Program-made: the position numbers and the translations under genes
Shown here: positions 7,946-15,832 of the stretch, one piece after another
Position numbering within the stretch: the first letter of the stretch is position 1
Layout: every line of letters starts with the position of its first letter
NCBI GenBank assembly: GCA_013140715.1
Contig: JABFSG010000002.1
Span: forward strand, 1-64,000
Origin: Nitrospiraceae bacterium
Lineage (GTDB): Bacteria; Nitrospirota; Nitrospiria; Nitrospirales; Nitrospiraceae
DNA: 64,000 bases
Reading direction: 5' to 3'
Notes under the pieces: generated by a model
Database searches by the model: none
What the model was told of the DNA's origin: nothing
The model's input: the letters and a program-made list of their open reading frames with translations, nothing else

Positions 7946-8041
7946 CAACGAGAGGGAACGACTGACGCAGTCTGTGGCATCCCGCGCCAATGACCGGACC
8001 GGTTCTGTGGCTTTTGGCTCCAGTAGGAGCTGAGCGTAACG

Positions 8042-8959
8042 GTGAAATCGTGTGATTTGACAGGTAACGTGCTGGGCAAGCTGTCTCGACTCAGTGGCAT
8101 GGTCTTGGCACAAGAGACGGGCATGATGTGGCTTTTGACGTCTATCCTGGGTATGGCTGTCCTCTTGGGCTGTTCAGGGGAAAGCCCGAGCGTGAAAAAT
8201 GAAGAGCCTCAGGAGCTTCGGGTCGGCAGTGATGCGATTGAATTCACCCCGCCTTCCCCGGAAACCATCCCGGGCAGTCGACTGGGTGAACAGATCCGGC
8301 TGGGCTATGAAATTGTCGTCAATACGCAGGAATATGCCAAGTCCTATGTCGGCAACCGCCTGAATTGCACCAACTGTCATCTCGATGCCGGACTGAATCC
8401 GAACGCCGCCTCATTCGTTGGGCTTGCTTCGGTCTATCCCGAGTACCGAGCCCGCAACGCACGGATGAACACGCTCGCCGACCGTGTCAACGAGTGTTTC
8501 GAGCGGAGCCTCAATGGGCGAGCGCTTCCGCCTGACAGTTCCAAATTGCAAGCAGTTGTGGCTTATATCACCTGGCTTTCGCACGGGGTTCCACAAGGGG
8601 CCACATTGCCCTGGCGGGGTCTCCAGCGCATCGGCTCACCGCGCCCTCCTGACCCAGTCAACGGAAAGGCTCTGTTTGCAAACAAATGCGCCTTCTGTCA
8701 CGGCTCAGATGGACAGGGCACGATGGCGGCGCCGCCGGTTTGGGGGCCGCAGTCCTACAATATTGCCGCAGGCATGGCGAGGGTGACTGTGGCTGCGGCC
8801 TTTATCAAGTCCAACATGCCGCGCGGCTGGGGTTGGAGCCTGTCCGATAGTGACGCTTACGATGTGGCTGCCTATGTGAACAGCCAGCCTCGTCCGGATT
8901 TTCCTGGCAAGGCGAACGATTGGCCGAAGGGTGGCAAACCGGCGGACGCGCCGTACTGA
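8042..8959 (+). CDS. tsdA: TsdA-like dihaem thiosulfate dehydrogenase (lipoprotein)
   Basis: Two haem sites, CTNCH at 109-113 and CAFCH at 216-220, in a frame matching the TsdA family along its length: NCTNCHLDAG, then VYPEY, then RVNECFERSLNG (its Cys152 is at the position I expect for the Cys ligand of the first haem), then the second-domain motifs PPVWGPQSYN, AGMARV, MPRG and DAYDVAAYV. TsdA joins two thiosulfates into tetrathionate in the periplasm, giving electrons to a cytochrome. A lipobox ending at Cys44 suggests membrane anchoring. GTG 8042 is the longest start; ATG 8123 or 8126 is possible. The downstream transporter genes are from sulfur-uptake families, supporting a thiosulfate role. 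Reaction direction is not certain. Confidence 0.85.
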   Translation: MKSCDLTGNVLGKLSRLSGMVLAQETGMMWLLTSILGMAVLLGCSGESPSVKNEEPQELRVGSDAIEFTPPSPETIPGSRLGEQIRLGYEIVVNTQEYAKSYVGNRLNCTNCHLDAGLNPNAASFVGLASVYPEYRARNARMNTLADRVNECFERSLNGRALPPDSSKLQAVVAYITWLSHGVPQGATLPWRGLQRIGSPRPPDPVNGKALFANKCAFCHGSDGQGTMAAPPVWGPQSYNIAAGMARVTVAAAFIKSNMPRGWGWSLSDSDAYDVAAYVNSQPRPDFPGKANDWPKGGKPADAPY

Positions 8960-9044
8960 CAACGCGCAGCGTATTTCGTGAAAGGAGAAGCATTCCAGGC
9001 CCGGATGCGAGGCCGCGACGAAATATGAGGGATGATGCGCGCGT

Positions 9045-9584
9045 ATGACCAATGATGCCGAACCTGTCGCCCCAATAATCCCCTGGTGGGCCGGTGGTCT
9101 CGGAATCGGTCTGGTGTTGATTATTGCGGTGGCTTTGGTACAGCCGATCGGGGTGTCGACGCAGTATGTGGTGCTGGACGGTGTGCTGCTGCATGAAATA
9201 TTTCCGGACGTCGCCAGCCAGAGTTCCTACCTGGCCGCAGCAGCCGGCGGTTGGACTCTGGCGACCTACGAGTTCTTCTTTGTGGTAGGTATTCCAATCG
9301 GGGCTTTTCTCGCTTCGCTCGCCACAAAGCGATTCACGACGAGACTTGTGCCACGTGAATGGATCCACCGGTTCGGGTCGATGCCGGGAAGGCGCCTTGT
9401 CTGGTCGTTTATCGGAGGTTTTATTCTCTTGTTCGGCGCCAGATTCGGTGGCGGCTGCACGTCCGGTCATATGATCAGCGGTGTGTCCCAGCTGGCCGTC
9501 AGTTCGCTCATTTTTTCCGGCGCGCTCTTCGTCAGTGCGATTGTGACGGCACGGTGGCTGTATGGCGACTGGGGGAAGCGATGA
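9045..9584 (+). CDS. YeeE/YedE-family sulfur transporter, first half
   Basis: Inner-membrane protein of 179 residues with four or five hydrophobic segments and the motif GGGCTSGHMISG near residue 140, typical of the first repeat of the YeeE/YedE (TsuA) thiosulfate transporters. The full-length transporter has two such halves in one chain; here the second half is the next gene, joined by an ATGA overlap at 9581. The conserved Cys of CTSGH is thought to pass sulfur compounds through the membrane. It follows the TsdA gene by 85 bases. Likely role: moving thiosulfate or a related sulfur species. The substrate is not shown by sequence. Confidence 0.85.
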   Translation: MTNDAEPVAPIIPWWAGGLGIGLVLIIAVALVQPIGVSTQYVVLDGVLLHEIFPDVASQSSYLAAAAGGWTLATYEFFFVVGIPIGAFLASLATKRFTTRLVPREWIHRFGSMPGRRLVWSFIGGFILLFGARFGGGCTSGHMISGVSQLAVSSLIFSGALFVSAIVTARWLYGDWGKR

Positions 9585-10111
9585 AATTATTATTGGGGTT
9601 GGCACTGGGCGCATCGTTTGGCGCCGTACTTCAGCTTTCAGGGGCCTCCAGCCATACGAAGATTACGAACGCCTTACGACTCAAAGACTTGACGGTCATG
9701 AAACTCATCCTGAGCGCGATCGGGGTAGGCTTGATCGGGGTGCATTTGTTGGATGCGCTGGGACTGGCCAATATGAAGGTGAAGGATCTATATCTTCCGG
9801 GATTACTCGTGGCCGGGCTGATCTTCGGCGTCGGTTTTGCCGTGACGGGGTATTGCCCAGGCACGGCGCTGGCTGCAGCGGCAGAAGGAAAGCCTGACGC
9901 CTGGGTGACGATCCTCGGAGGGTTGCTCGGCGCACTGGTGTTTGCATTCATGTTCCCGGACGTGGAAACGTATTTACTCTCGTTCGGCCAGTATGGACCT
10001 GTGACGATTCATGAATCGTTCGGGATACAGGGATTCCTCTTGGCGGTTCCCTTGGGGGGTCTCTGCCTTTGGCTGGCGGCAAAACTTCCCAAAGGAGGGG
10101 CTGTGCGATGA
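9581..10111 (+). CDS. YeeE/YedE-family sulfur transporter, second half
   Basis: Membrane protein of 176 residues. ATG 9581 overlaps the stop of the preceding half-transporter by four bases; upstream in-frame starts lie inside that gene. It has about four hydrophobic segments and the second-repeat motif GFAVTGYCPGTALAAAAEGK, with the conserved Cys of the family. The two halves probably pair in the membrane. Its stop overlaps the OsmC gene (ATGA at 10108), so three genes are translationally chained, arguing that OsmC handles the same sulfur chemistry. Confidence 0.85.
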   Translation: MKLLLGLALGASFGAVLQLSGASSHTKITNALRLKDLTVMKLILSAIGVGLIGVHLLDALGLANMKVKDLYLPGLLVAGLIFGVGFAVTGYCPGTALAAAAEGKPDAWVTILGGLLGALVFAFMFPDVETYLLSFGQYGPVTIHESFGIQGFLLAVPLGGLCLWLAAKLPKGGAVR

Positions 10112-10509
10112 AACTCACCGTCTCCTACCATGGTGGAACCAGGTATGACGTCACGAGCGGCAAGCATCGAGTCGTCACAGACCAGCCGGTCGATGACGGC
10201 GGCCAGGATACCGGTATGAGCCCCGTCGAGCTCTTTGTCGGTTCGCTCGCAAGTTGTGTCGGGTATTTCGTGGGTCGCTACTGCGACCGTCATCAGATCT
10301 CGGCCAAGGGGTTGAGCGTCGAGGCGGAATGGATCATGGCGGAACAGCCGCATCGGGTGGGTCAGGTCACACTGACGATTCACTTGCCGCATCGCGTCAC
10401 GGCCGAACACAGCGAACGTCTCATCAAGGTGGCGCATGGCTGCACCGTGCATCAGTCCATTGCTGTGCCTGCCGGCGTGGCGATCGAACTCAATCCCTAT
10501 CACCGTTGA
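10108..10509 (+). CDS. OsmC/Ohr-family protein
   Basis: Protein of 133 residues starting at ATG 10108, which overlaps the transporter stop. An earlier start at 10069 would lie within the transporter. The OsmC fold is shown by SPVELFVGSLASCVG and AHGCTVHQSI, which carry the paired reactive cysteines Cys50 and Cys112. Classical members reduce organic hydroperoxides with these thiols, and some OsmC-like proteins sit with sulfur-transfer genes. Here it lies between sulfur transporters and a tetrahaem cytochrome, so handling of persulfidic or peroxidic by-products is a fair inference. Cytoplasmic. Confidence 0.85.
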   Translation: MKLTVSYHGGTRYDVTSGKHRVVTDQPVDDGGQDTGMSPVELFVGSLASCVGYFVGRYCDRHQISAKGLSVEAEWIMAEQPHRVGQVTLTIHLPHRVTAEHSERLIKVAHGCTVHQSIAVPAGVAIELNPYHR

Positions 10510-10525
10510 GGAAAGGAACAGCGAC

Positions 10526-11932
10526 ATGAATGTGAGAAGAGGGGTGGTCATTGGAAGCTCCGTACTTGCCCTGGTGGGGCTCATGTTATGTCCTCGCCTG
10601 TCGTTCGGGAGCGATCAGTTGCGCGCAAAAGAAGTGATTCAGCAGACTTGCGTCCAATGCCACAGGCTGGAAGGTCAACCGGATTCGCGCTTCAACCTGA
10701 AGGCGCCGGACCTTATCTGGGCCGGCAGCAAATATCAGCGGTCCTGGTTGATCCGCTGGCTGACCGGCAAGGAAGCGCCGTTATATGCGAAGGGATACCG
10801 TTGGGACCTCACCGAGGTTCCGTCCAAACACCCGATGGTGACCGAGGCAGAAGCCAATGCACTCGCGGATTATTTTGCCGAGCACAACAAGGATCCACGG
10901 GTTAAAATCGGAGCGTTCGATCTCTCCAAGGTGACGAAGTTCGAGGCGGCGTTCGGAGGGATGGCCTATAAGGCGCACGCCTGTCTCGGCTGTCACGTCA
11001 TCGATGAGAACGGCAAGTTCATCGGGGGGCCGCAGAGTGCTTCGCTGGTGGCTGCTGGACAACGGTACGACCAGGATTGGCTCTTCCGGTTCGGGCAGAA
11101 TCCGCAAGACTATACGCCTCATAGCGGCGAGTTTTTAGCTGACGCGACTGAGCCGCAGCTCCGGGCGGTGATCGGCTTCTTAATGGTGCAGGGGGTGAAG
11201 GACTTCAAGTACTACGAACCATGGACGAGTGCAGAATTCGGGATGGCTAACGTGGATCGAGGTAAAGTCATCTACAAGGAATATTGTTCACAGTGCCACG
11301 GGGCGACTGGCAAGGGGGATGGGCCGGCGGCGTCCAGCCTGCTACCCAAGCCGGCGATCCATGCCAACATTCCGTTTGAAAAACTGCCGATGGAGTATCT
11401 CTATAACGTGGTTAACCACGGCGGTCCGGCAGTAGGGAAGTCGGCGAATATGCCCTATTGGAACTTGACGATCGGTCAGCAGGGTGTGGCAGATGTGATC
11501 GCCTATTTGAAGGCGACTTTCAAGGGTGTACCAGACATGGCAGCGGCTCAGCGTGGAGGCGAAGGCGCAGTCTGTGTGCAACCTCGCCAAACGGCAAAGG
11601 CGCCTGACGAATTCTTGACCAAGACGAATCCGTTCCCTGCATCTGCCGGGACAATCCAAGCTGGGAAGGAACTGTTTCTCAAGACGGCGCAGCCTGTGGC
11701 CTGTGCGATGTGCCATGGAGAAAAAGGCGACGGGAAAGGTCCTATGGGGGCAGCCTTGGCTCCGCCTCCAAGAAACTTTACTTGCGGCGTGATGATGAAG
11801 GACATTTCCGATGGTCAACTGTTCTGGGTCATCAAGAGCGGCTCGCCCGGAACAGGAATGATGTCGTTTGCCGGATTGCCGGAGGAGCAGGTGTGGCAGT
11901 TGATTCACTACGTTCGTTCGCTGGCGAAGTAG
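10526..11932 (+). CDS. Periplasmic tetrahaem cytochrome c
   Basis: Exported protein of 468 residues; ATG 10526 follows GAGGAAAGGAACAG, and residues 1-28 are a signal peptide. Four haem sites occur along the chain: CVQCH (42-46), CLGCH (153-157), CSQCH (254-258) and CAMCH (393-397). The last two domains each look like class I cytochromes (CHGATGKGDGPAA; CHGEKGDGKGPMGAALAPPPRNF) with a C-terminal EQVWQLIHYVRSL helix. A Cys pair outside the haem sites (near 350) is unusual. It may collect electrons from TsdA or another sulfur enzyme in the same cluster. The exact family is not recognised and a catalytic role cannot be excluded. Confidence 0.85.
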   Translation: MNVRRGVVIGSSVLALVGLMLCPRLSFGSDQLRAKEVIQQTCVQCHRLEGQPDSRFNLKAPDLIWAGSKYQRSWLIRWLTGKEAPLYAKGYRWDLTEVPSKHPMVTEAEANALADYFAEHNKDPRVKIGAFDLSKVTKFEAAFGGMAYKAHACLGCHVIDENGKFIGGPQSASLVAAGQRYDQDWLFRFGQNPQDYTPHSGEFLADATEPQLRAVIGFLMVQGVKDFKYYEPWTSAEFGMANVDRGKVIYKEYCSQCHGATGKGDGPAASSLLPKPAIHANIPFEKLPMEYLYNVVNHGGPAVGKSANMPYWNLTIGQQGVADVIAYLKATFKGVPDMAAAQRGGEGAVCVQPRQTAKAPDEFLTKTNPFPASAGTIQAGKELFLKTAQPVACAMCHGEKGDGKGPMGAALAPPPRNFTCGVMMKDISDGQLFWVIKSGSPGTGMMSFAGLPEEQVWQLIHYVRSLAK

Positions 11933-11934
11933 GG

Positions 11935-12060
11935 CGTGAGGGGTCAGTGGTAAGTCGTGAGTAGCAAGTAGTGTGAGAGGTGAATGGGAAGTGGGAAGGA
12001 GTGAGGGGTAAAGGGTAAGTGGTGAGTGGTAAGGAGTAAGGGGTCAGGCGTCAGGGAGCC
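11935..12060. repeat. Low-complexity GGTAAGTGGTGAGTGG-type tract
   Basis: Many short near-repeats of GTGAGTGGTAAG and GGGGTAAGGGG on the plus strand, with no pyrimidine interruptions. It separates the tetrahaem cytochrome from the DsrE-like gene. It probably arose by slippage; no coding or regulatory role is seen. Confidence 0.5.
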
Positions 12061-12089
12061 TTGAAGGATGAGCGATGAAGGGGGAATAC

Positions 12090-12449
12090 ATGGCGACATT
12101 TATTATTTCAGGCAGTCGGGGCACGGACGATCCGACGATGGCCACGCTGCCGTTTATGGCAGCGAAGGTCGCAAAGGAGCAAGGGCATGAGGTTGTGCTC
12201 TGGCTCTGGAACGAAGCAGTGACGTTGGGACGAAAAGGGACGGCCGATCATGTCACCGGCGTCAATCTGACTCCGCTAAAAGACTTGCTTGCGGCAGTCC
12301 AAGCTGCAAATATCCAGATATGGGTCTGCGGGGCCTGCGCGGTAGCTCGGCAGATCGGTGCCGGGGATCTCGTTGCCGGGGCATCGATCAAGGGCATGCC
12401 GGATTACATCAAGGCCGTCGCAGAACGGGACCGCAACGTGGCATTCTGA
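12090..12449 (+). CDS. DsrE-family protein
   Basis: Small cytoplasmic protein of 119 residues. ATG 12090 is preceded by GGGGGA, better than ATG 12075. The fold signature includes IISGSRGTDDPTMATLPF and EVVLWLWNEAV, and a CGAC pair in IQIWVCGACAVARQIG near residue 80 that could carry a persulfide. DsrE/DsrF-like proteins relay sulfane sulfur in oxidation pathways, and this one ends the sulfur cluster begun by TsdA. It has a single-domain length typical of stand-alone DsrE proteins. The donor and acceptor are not known. Confidence 0.82.
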   Translation: MATFIISGSRGTDDPTMATLPFMAAKVAKEQGHEVVLWLWNEAVTLGRKGTADHVTGVNLTPLKDLLAAVQAANIQIWVCGACAVARQIGAGDLVAGASIKGMPDYIKAVAERDRNVAF

Positions 12450-12476
12450 TTTCGTATCGAAAGAAGGGGGCTCTGT

Positions 12477-13538
12477 ATGGCAGCCGATGGGGAATCGACC
12501 GGGAAATCAAAGGGCCGGGCGGGTCGAAGGGATGAGGCCGGCATCGACGAGTCCCTCGAAAAGGGTGGGTCTCTCGATATGAACGGGTTGGAGGCCATTC
12601 CAACGGTGGTGCCACGGGAAGGGGACGGCTACCCCCTGTCCCGCAGTGGGTCTGTCGGACAGGGAGCCGGATCTATCGGCGGACCGGGCCTTGGCTTGAC
12701 CGAGGATGATCTCCGAAGAATCAACACGCGAAAGGGCTTCATTCAGCTGCTTCAGGACAAGGCCGTCGATATCGAAGAGGTGCGCAAGACGCTGCTGTAT
12801 GAGCAAGAGTTGAGGCAGTTGCAGGTTGAATTGGTCAGGCTTCAACGATGGGTGCAGGGCAATGGAAAACGGATCGCCGTGTTGGTCGAAGGGCGCGATG
12901 CGGCCGGGAAGGGAGGCACGATACGCCGATTTACCGAGCACCTGAATCCTCGCGCTATGCGGGTAGTCGCGCTGCCTAAGCCGTCGGATGAAGAACGGGG
13001 CCAGTGGTACTTTCAGCGCTACATCCGCCAGCTGCCCAATAAGGGCGAGATCGTGTTCTTCGACCGCAGCTGGTACAACCGCGCAGTGGTTGAACCGGTG
13101 ATGGGATTTTGCAGCAAGCAGGAGCATCAACGGTTTCTGCAGCAGGTTCCGGAATTCGAACATATGCTCTATGAAGACGGCGTGACCATCATCAAGTTCT
13201 GGTTCTCGATCTCGAAGGAGGAGCAGGCCAAGCGATTCGAAGCGCGCAGGCAGAATCCGCTCAAGCAATGGAAACTGAGCCCGGTCGATGAGAAGGCCCA
13301 AGAGTTGTGGGATTCCTATACGCGCCATAAGGAGGAGATGTTCAGCAAGACGCATACGACGTTCAGTCCCTGGATTATCGTCAAAGCGAACGATAAGCAG
13401 GCCGCACGTCTGGAAAGTTTGCGCTATGTCCTAAACTTGTTGCCCTACAAGGGAAAGGAAGAGGCGCAGATCAGGCTGACACCGGACCCCAACGTGATCA
13501 CTCGATTCCATCGCAAGATGGTGGAATTGGATTTGTAA
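12477..13538 (+). CDS. PPK2-family polyphosphate kinase
   Basis: Cytoplasmic enzyme of 353 residues. The core from about residue 80 has Walker A GRDAAGKGG at 139-147, the lid region KPSDEERGQWYFQRYI and Walker B EIVFFDRSWYNRAVVEPVMGF, all PPK2 hallmarks. Members move phosphate between polyphosphate and nucleotides, usually making GTP or ATP from the diphosphates; whether this one prefers ADP, GDP or AMP cannot be read safely. The first 75 residues are Gly/Ser-rich and not part of the fold. ATG 12477 follows AAGGGGG; ATG 12579 is an alternative. It follows the DsrE gene by 27 bases and may be co-transcribed. Confidence 0.92.
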   Translation: MAADGESTGKSKGRAGRRDEAGIDESLEKGGSLDMNGLEAIPTVVPREGDGYPLSRSGSVGQGAGSIGGPGLGLTEDDLRRINTRKGFIQLLQDKAVDIEEVRKTLLYEQELRQLQVELVRLQRWVQGNGKRIAVLVEGRDAAGKGGTIRRFTEHLNPRAMRVVALPKPSDEERGQWYFQRYIRQLPNKGEIVFFDRSWYNRAVVEPVMGFCSKQEHQRFLQQVPEFEHMLYEDGVTIIKFWFSISKEEQAKRFEARRQNPLKQWKLSPVDEKAQELWDSYTRHKEEMFSKTHTTFSPWIIVKANDKQAARLESLRYVLNLLPYKGKEEAQIRLTPDPNVITRFHRKMVELDL

Positions 13539-13659
13539 CCCAAGTCGTATCGCGTGCAGCGACACAAGTGGGACGTGCCCAGCGGTTCGAGGTCCGATGG
13601 GCGAAGTTCGAAGGCCGAAGGTCAGTAAACCCAGAACAATCGCGCGTCCCGCTAGTCTC

Positions 13660-13710
13660 GCTTTTCTCGCCAGCCTCGCGAAAGTAGCGAGATGCTGGCG
13701 AGGGGAAAGC
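13660..13710. repeat. Long near-perfect stem-loop
   Basis: Three pairing blocks nest around a seven-base loop: GCTTTT with GGGAAAGC, CTCGCCAGC with GCTGGCGAG, and CTCGC with GCGAG. Only a two-base bulge breaks them, giving about 20 base pairs. It lies about 120 bases after the PPK2 stop. A terminator is possible, but no T-run follows; a repeat element or structured RNA is equally possible. Confidence 0.6.
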
Positions 13711-13871
13711 TCAGCTCCATGCGCTACCGACGGCGTCGTAGCGTTTTGCCCCATCCGACAAGTATTCTCCTGGGTATCTTTGCATCACATCGTCACCGCG
13801 GCTATCCAATCTGACACCCTTAAGTCTTTGTTTCCAAAACAGGTGTTGAGGCTATCTTAAAACTGACTGGG

Positions 13872-13888
13872 TGGCATCCGAATCGCAC
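13872..13888 (+). promoter_or_regulatory. Sigma-54-like element before CBS-cytochrome genes
   Basis: TGGCAT-N5-TCGCAC keeps the GG-N10-GC spacing. It lies 220 bases before the CBS gene, which is long for a leader. The -12 part matches only partly, so this is a tentative site. Confidence 0.3.
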
Positions 13889-14106
13889 TATCCCGGATGC
13901 ATCAGCGGTGTCTCCTCTATTCTTTTCCGGTCGCGGTGCAACCTTGGTATGAGGAAATAAGATGCCGGGCGAAATGTGTGAATCCAATTTCGGCGCGATG
14001 GCTCTCACAAGTAAGAGCAGGAAACGACCATAGTTTAGGATAGGCGGATGCGGGTAGAGGCCTCACAGCAACTATTTCATCGTTCAATGAGAGCAAGGAG
14101 GTTGCG

Positions 14107-14553
14107 ATGACGACATTGGCCAGACCGGGAGTTCCTGCCGGAGGGTTCAAGACGATCGGGCAAGTGCATGCCACCAACGATCTGGTGTTTGCCCAACAAC
14201 AGAATGCGATGGGAGTTGCCGTCGAGTTGCTGACGACTCATACGCCGGGAGCACCTGTGGTCGATGGAGAGGGAAGGTTTGCTGGATTCGTCAGCGAGTT
14301 CGACATTCTTCGGGCGCTGGTAGCGGGGAAAGATCTGAACCGGTTGACGGCAGGGGACATCATGGCGAAAGACCGCATCGCTGTGACAGATAGTACGAGT
14401 ATCGATGAGGCGGTGAAGCTCATGGACGATAAGCGCCTCCTCAACCTGCCGATTGAGAGAAACGGCAAAGTAGTCTACTCGGTCACGCGGCACGATCTAC
14501 TGCGGGCCTGGATCGGTCTCGGAGTCGACATCGAAACTAATGTTGCCCAGTAA
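14107..14553 (+). CDS. Paired CBS-domain protein
   Basis: Protein of 148 residues consisting of two CBS motifs and little else: PGAPVVDGEGRFAGFVSEFDILRAL near 50-75 and LLNLPIERNGKVVYSVTRHDLLRAW near 115-140, with IMAKDRIAVTDSTSIDEAVKLM between them. Stand-alone CBS pairs bind adenine nucleotides and act as energy or redox sensors. AGCAAGGAGG precedes ATG 14107. The downstream cytochrome gene follows after 110 bases, so the two may be transcribed together. Target protein unknown. Confidence 0.88.
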   Translation: MTTLARPGVPAGGFKTIGQVHATNDLVFAQQQNAMGVAVELLTTHTPGAPVVDGEGRFAGFVSEFDILRALVAGKDLNRLTAGDIMAKDRIAVTDSTSIDEAVKLMDDKRLLNLPIERNGKVVYSVTRHDLLRAWIGLGVDIETNVAQ

Positions 14554-14662
14554 TGTGCATTTGCGAGAGGATGACCCTGTCGCCTGCCTCAACGCACGAT
14601 GCCCGACAGGATACGCCGGTTGGCGTGATGTTTCGAAACGGCCGTTCAAAAGGAGGAAGGCG

Positions 14663-15223
14663 ATGAAGCCGAGTATGCTCGCATTGCTAGCCGTCGTGGT
14701 TTCTTTTGCCGTTCCCGCCTGGGCGGCCGAGCGGCACATGATGCAGCCGCTGGTGCCGGCAGACAAGTTGGCTGAAGCGCGAGGACTCAGGAGCCCATTG
14801 CCGAGTTCCCCGGAGATCGTTCAGCAGGGGAAAACGCTCTATACCGGCAAAGGTGGCTGCTTCAACTGTCATGGAAAAGACGGAGACGGCAATGGGCCAG
14901 TGGCAGCTCAACTGAATCCATCGCCCCGTAATTTTCAGCACCATGGATTCTGGCGCCATCGCACGGAAGGCGAAATCTTCTGGGTCATCAAGAATGGATC
15001 GGCCGGTACCAGTATGGTGGGATTTGCCGGGCAACTGACGGACGAAGAAATGTGGAGCCTCATCCAGTATGTCCGTAGCTTCTCAGGAATGTATGGACCA
15101 GGCATGATGGGACATGGTGGAGGCATGGGACCCATGATGGGGCGAGGCGGTGAGATGGGCGGCATGGGCCATCGCGGGCCGAAGGATGGAATGGGCGGTT
15201 GCGAGGGTGCAGACTGTCCTTAG
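14663..15223 (+). CDS. Cytochrome c with Met/Gly/His-rich tail
   Basis: Exported protein of 186 residues. ATG 14663 follows AAAAGGAGGAAGG; the longer frame from 14540 is rejected. The signal ends at AWA near residue 20. The haem site CFNCHGKDGDGNGPVAAQLNPSPRNF is near residue 70, with a C-terminal helix EEMWSLIQYVRSF, like the last domain of the tetrahaem cytochrome. After the fold a tail of about 45 residues is rich in Met, Gly and His (MMGHGGGMGPMMGRGGEMGG) and ends CEGADCP. Such tails often bind copper or other soft metals, so a metal-linked role is an inference worth testing. Confidence 0.88.
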   Translation: MKPSMLALLAVVVSFAVPAWAAERHMMQPLVPADKLAEARGLRSPLPSSPEIVQQGKTLYTGKGGCFNCHGKDGDGNGPVAAQLNPSPRNFQHHGFWRHRTEGEIFWVIKNGSAGTSMVGFAGQLTDEEMWSLIQYVRSFSGMYGPGMMGHGGGMGPMMGRGGEMGGMGHRGPKDGMGGCEGADCP

Positions 15224-15235
15224 TGCTAGAGGCCT

Positions 15236-15805
15236 ATGCGCATTCAGGGAACGGTGAATCCCGACTGGGAACAGATAAAAAGTGAAATGTCGTTGATAGA
15301 GCCCCTACCATTATATAGAGAGAAACAGGTTTTCTTCCTGGGTGTGGCTCTGGGAGCCATTTGTGTTGTGTTATCAGCTGGTTGCACTCAAGTCGAGCAT
15401 CGCCATGGAGAGCAAGCCTCCAATCTCTATCTCACTTCCGACACCAGGCATCCCATTCCATTGACGCCTCCGGCAGGGAAAGAGCATCGCGCGGTGATGC
15501 TGCAACACCTGGAAACCATTCAGGTGATCATGAACGCGCTGGTGGAAGAGGACTACGAGCTGGCACGGGGTATCACAGAAACGCATCTAGGCTTCTTCAT
15601 GCATCGGCAAGCGATGGAGAATCAGCAGCCGGAAAATTTTCCACCTGCCTATCACGATTTGGCCATGGCCCATCATGCCGCGGCGGAAGAGTTGGCGCGC
15701 ATCATTCCCACGAAAGACCTGAAGCAGATCCTGCCGCAGTTCAACAAGGTGTTAATTGCCTGCGTAGCTTGCCATCTAGAATTCAAAATACGAGAGACCC
15801 GGTAA
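15236..15805 (+). CDS. Lipoprotein cytochrome c'-like protein
   Basis: A helical protein of up to 189 residues with a lipobox LSAGC near residue 50 and a single C-terminal haem site CVACH near 177-181. The layout matches class II cytochromes and the protein at 2605. The mature part is rich in His (HHAAAEEL, HLGFFMHR). ATG 15236 gives a long N-terminus; ATG 15287 would leave a shorter one of more normal signal length. It lies 12 bases after the Met-rich cytochrome gene and belongs to the same unit. It may be a membrane-attached electron carrier or gas-binding protein. Confidence 0.78.
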   Translation: MRIQGTVNPDWEQIKSEMSLIEPLPLYREKQVFFLGVALGAICVVLSAGCTQVEHRHGEQASNLYLTSDTRHPIPLTPPAGKEHRAVMLQHLETIQVIMNALVEEDYELARGITETHLGFFMHRQAMENQQPENFPPAYHDLAMAHHAAAEELARIIPTKDLKQILPQFNKVLIACVACHLEFKIRETR

Positions 15806-15832
15806 AGCGTATCTTGGGGGAGTAAAGGGCGT

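Larger units (their letters stand above)
13539..14106. other. Gene-free stretch of 570 bases
   Basis: It contains one very strong stem-loop (13660-13710) and a sigma-54-like element (13872-13888). No ORF here has a ribosome-binding site and a recognisable product. The rest may be leader or regulatory DNA of the CBS gene at 14107. Confidence 0.5.
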
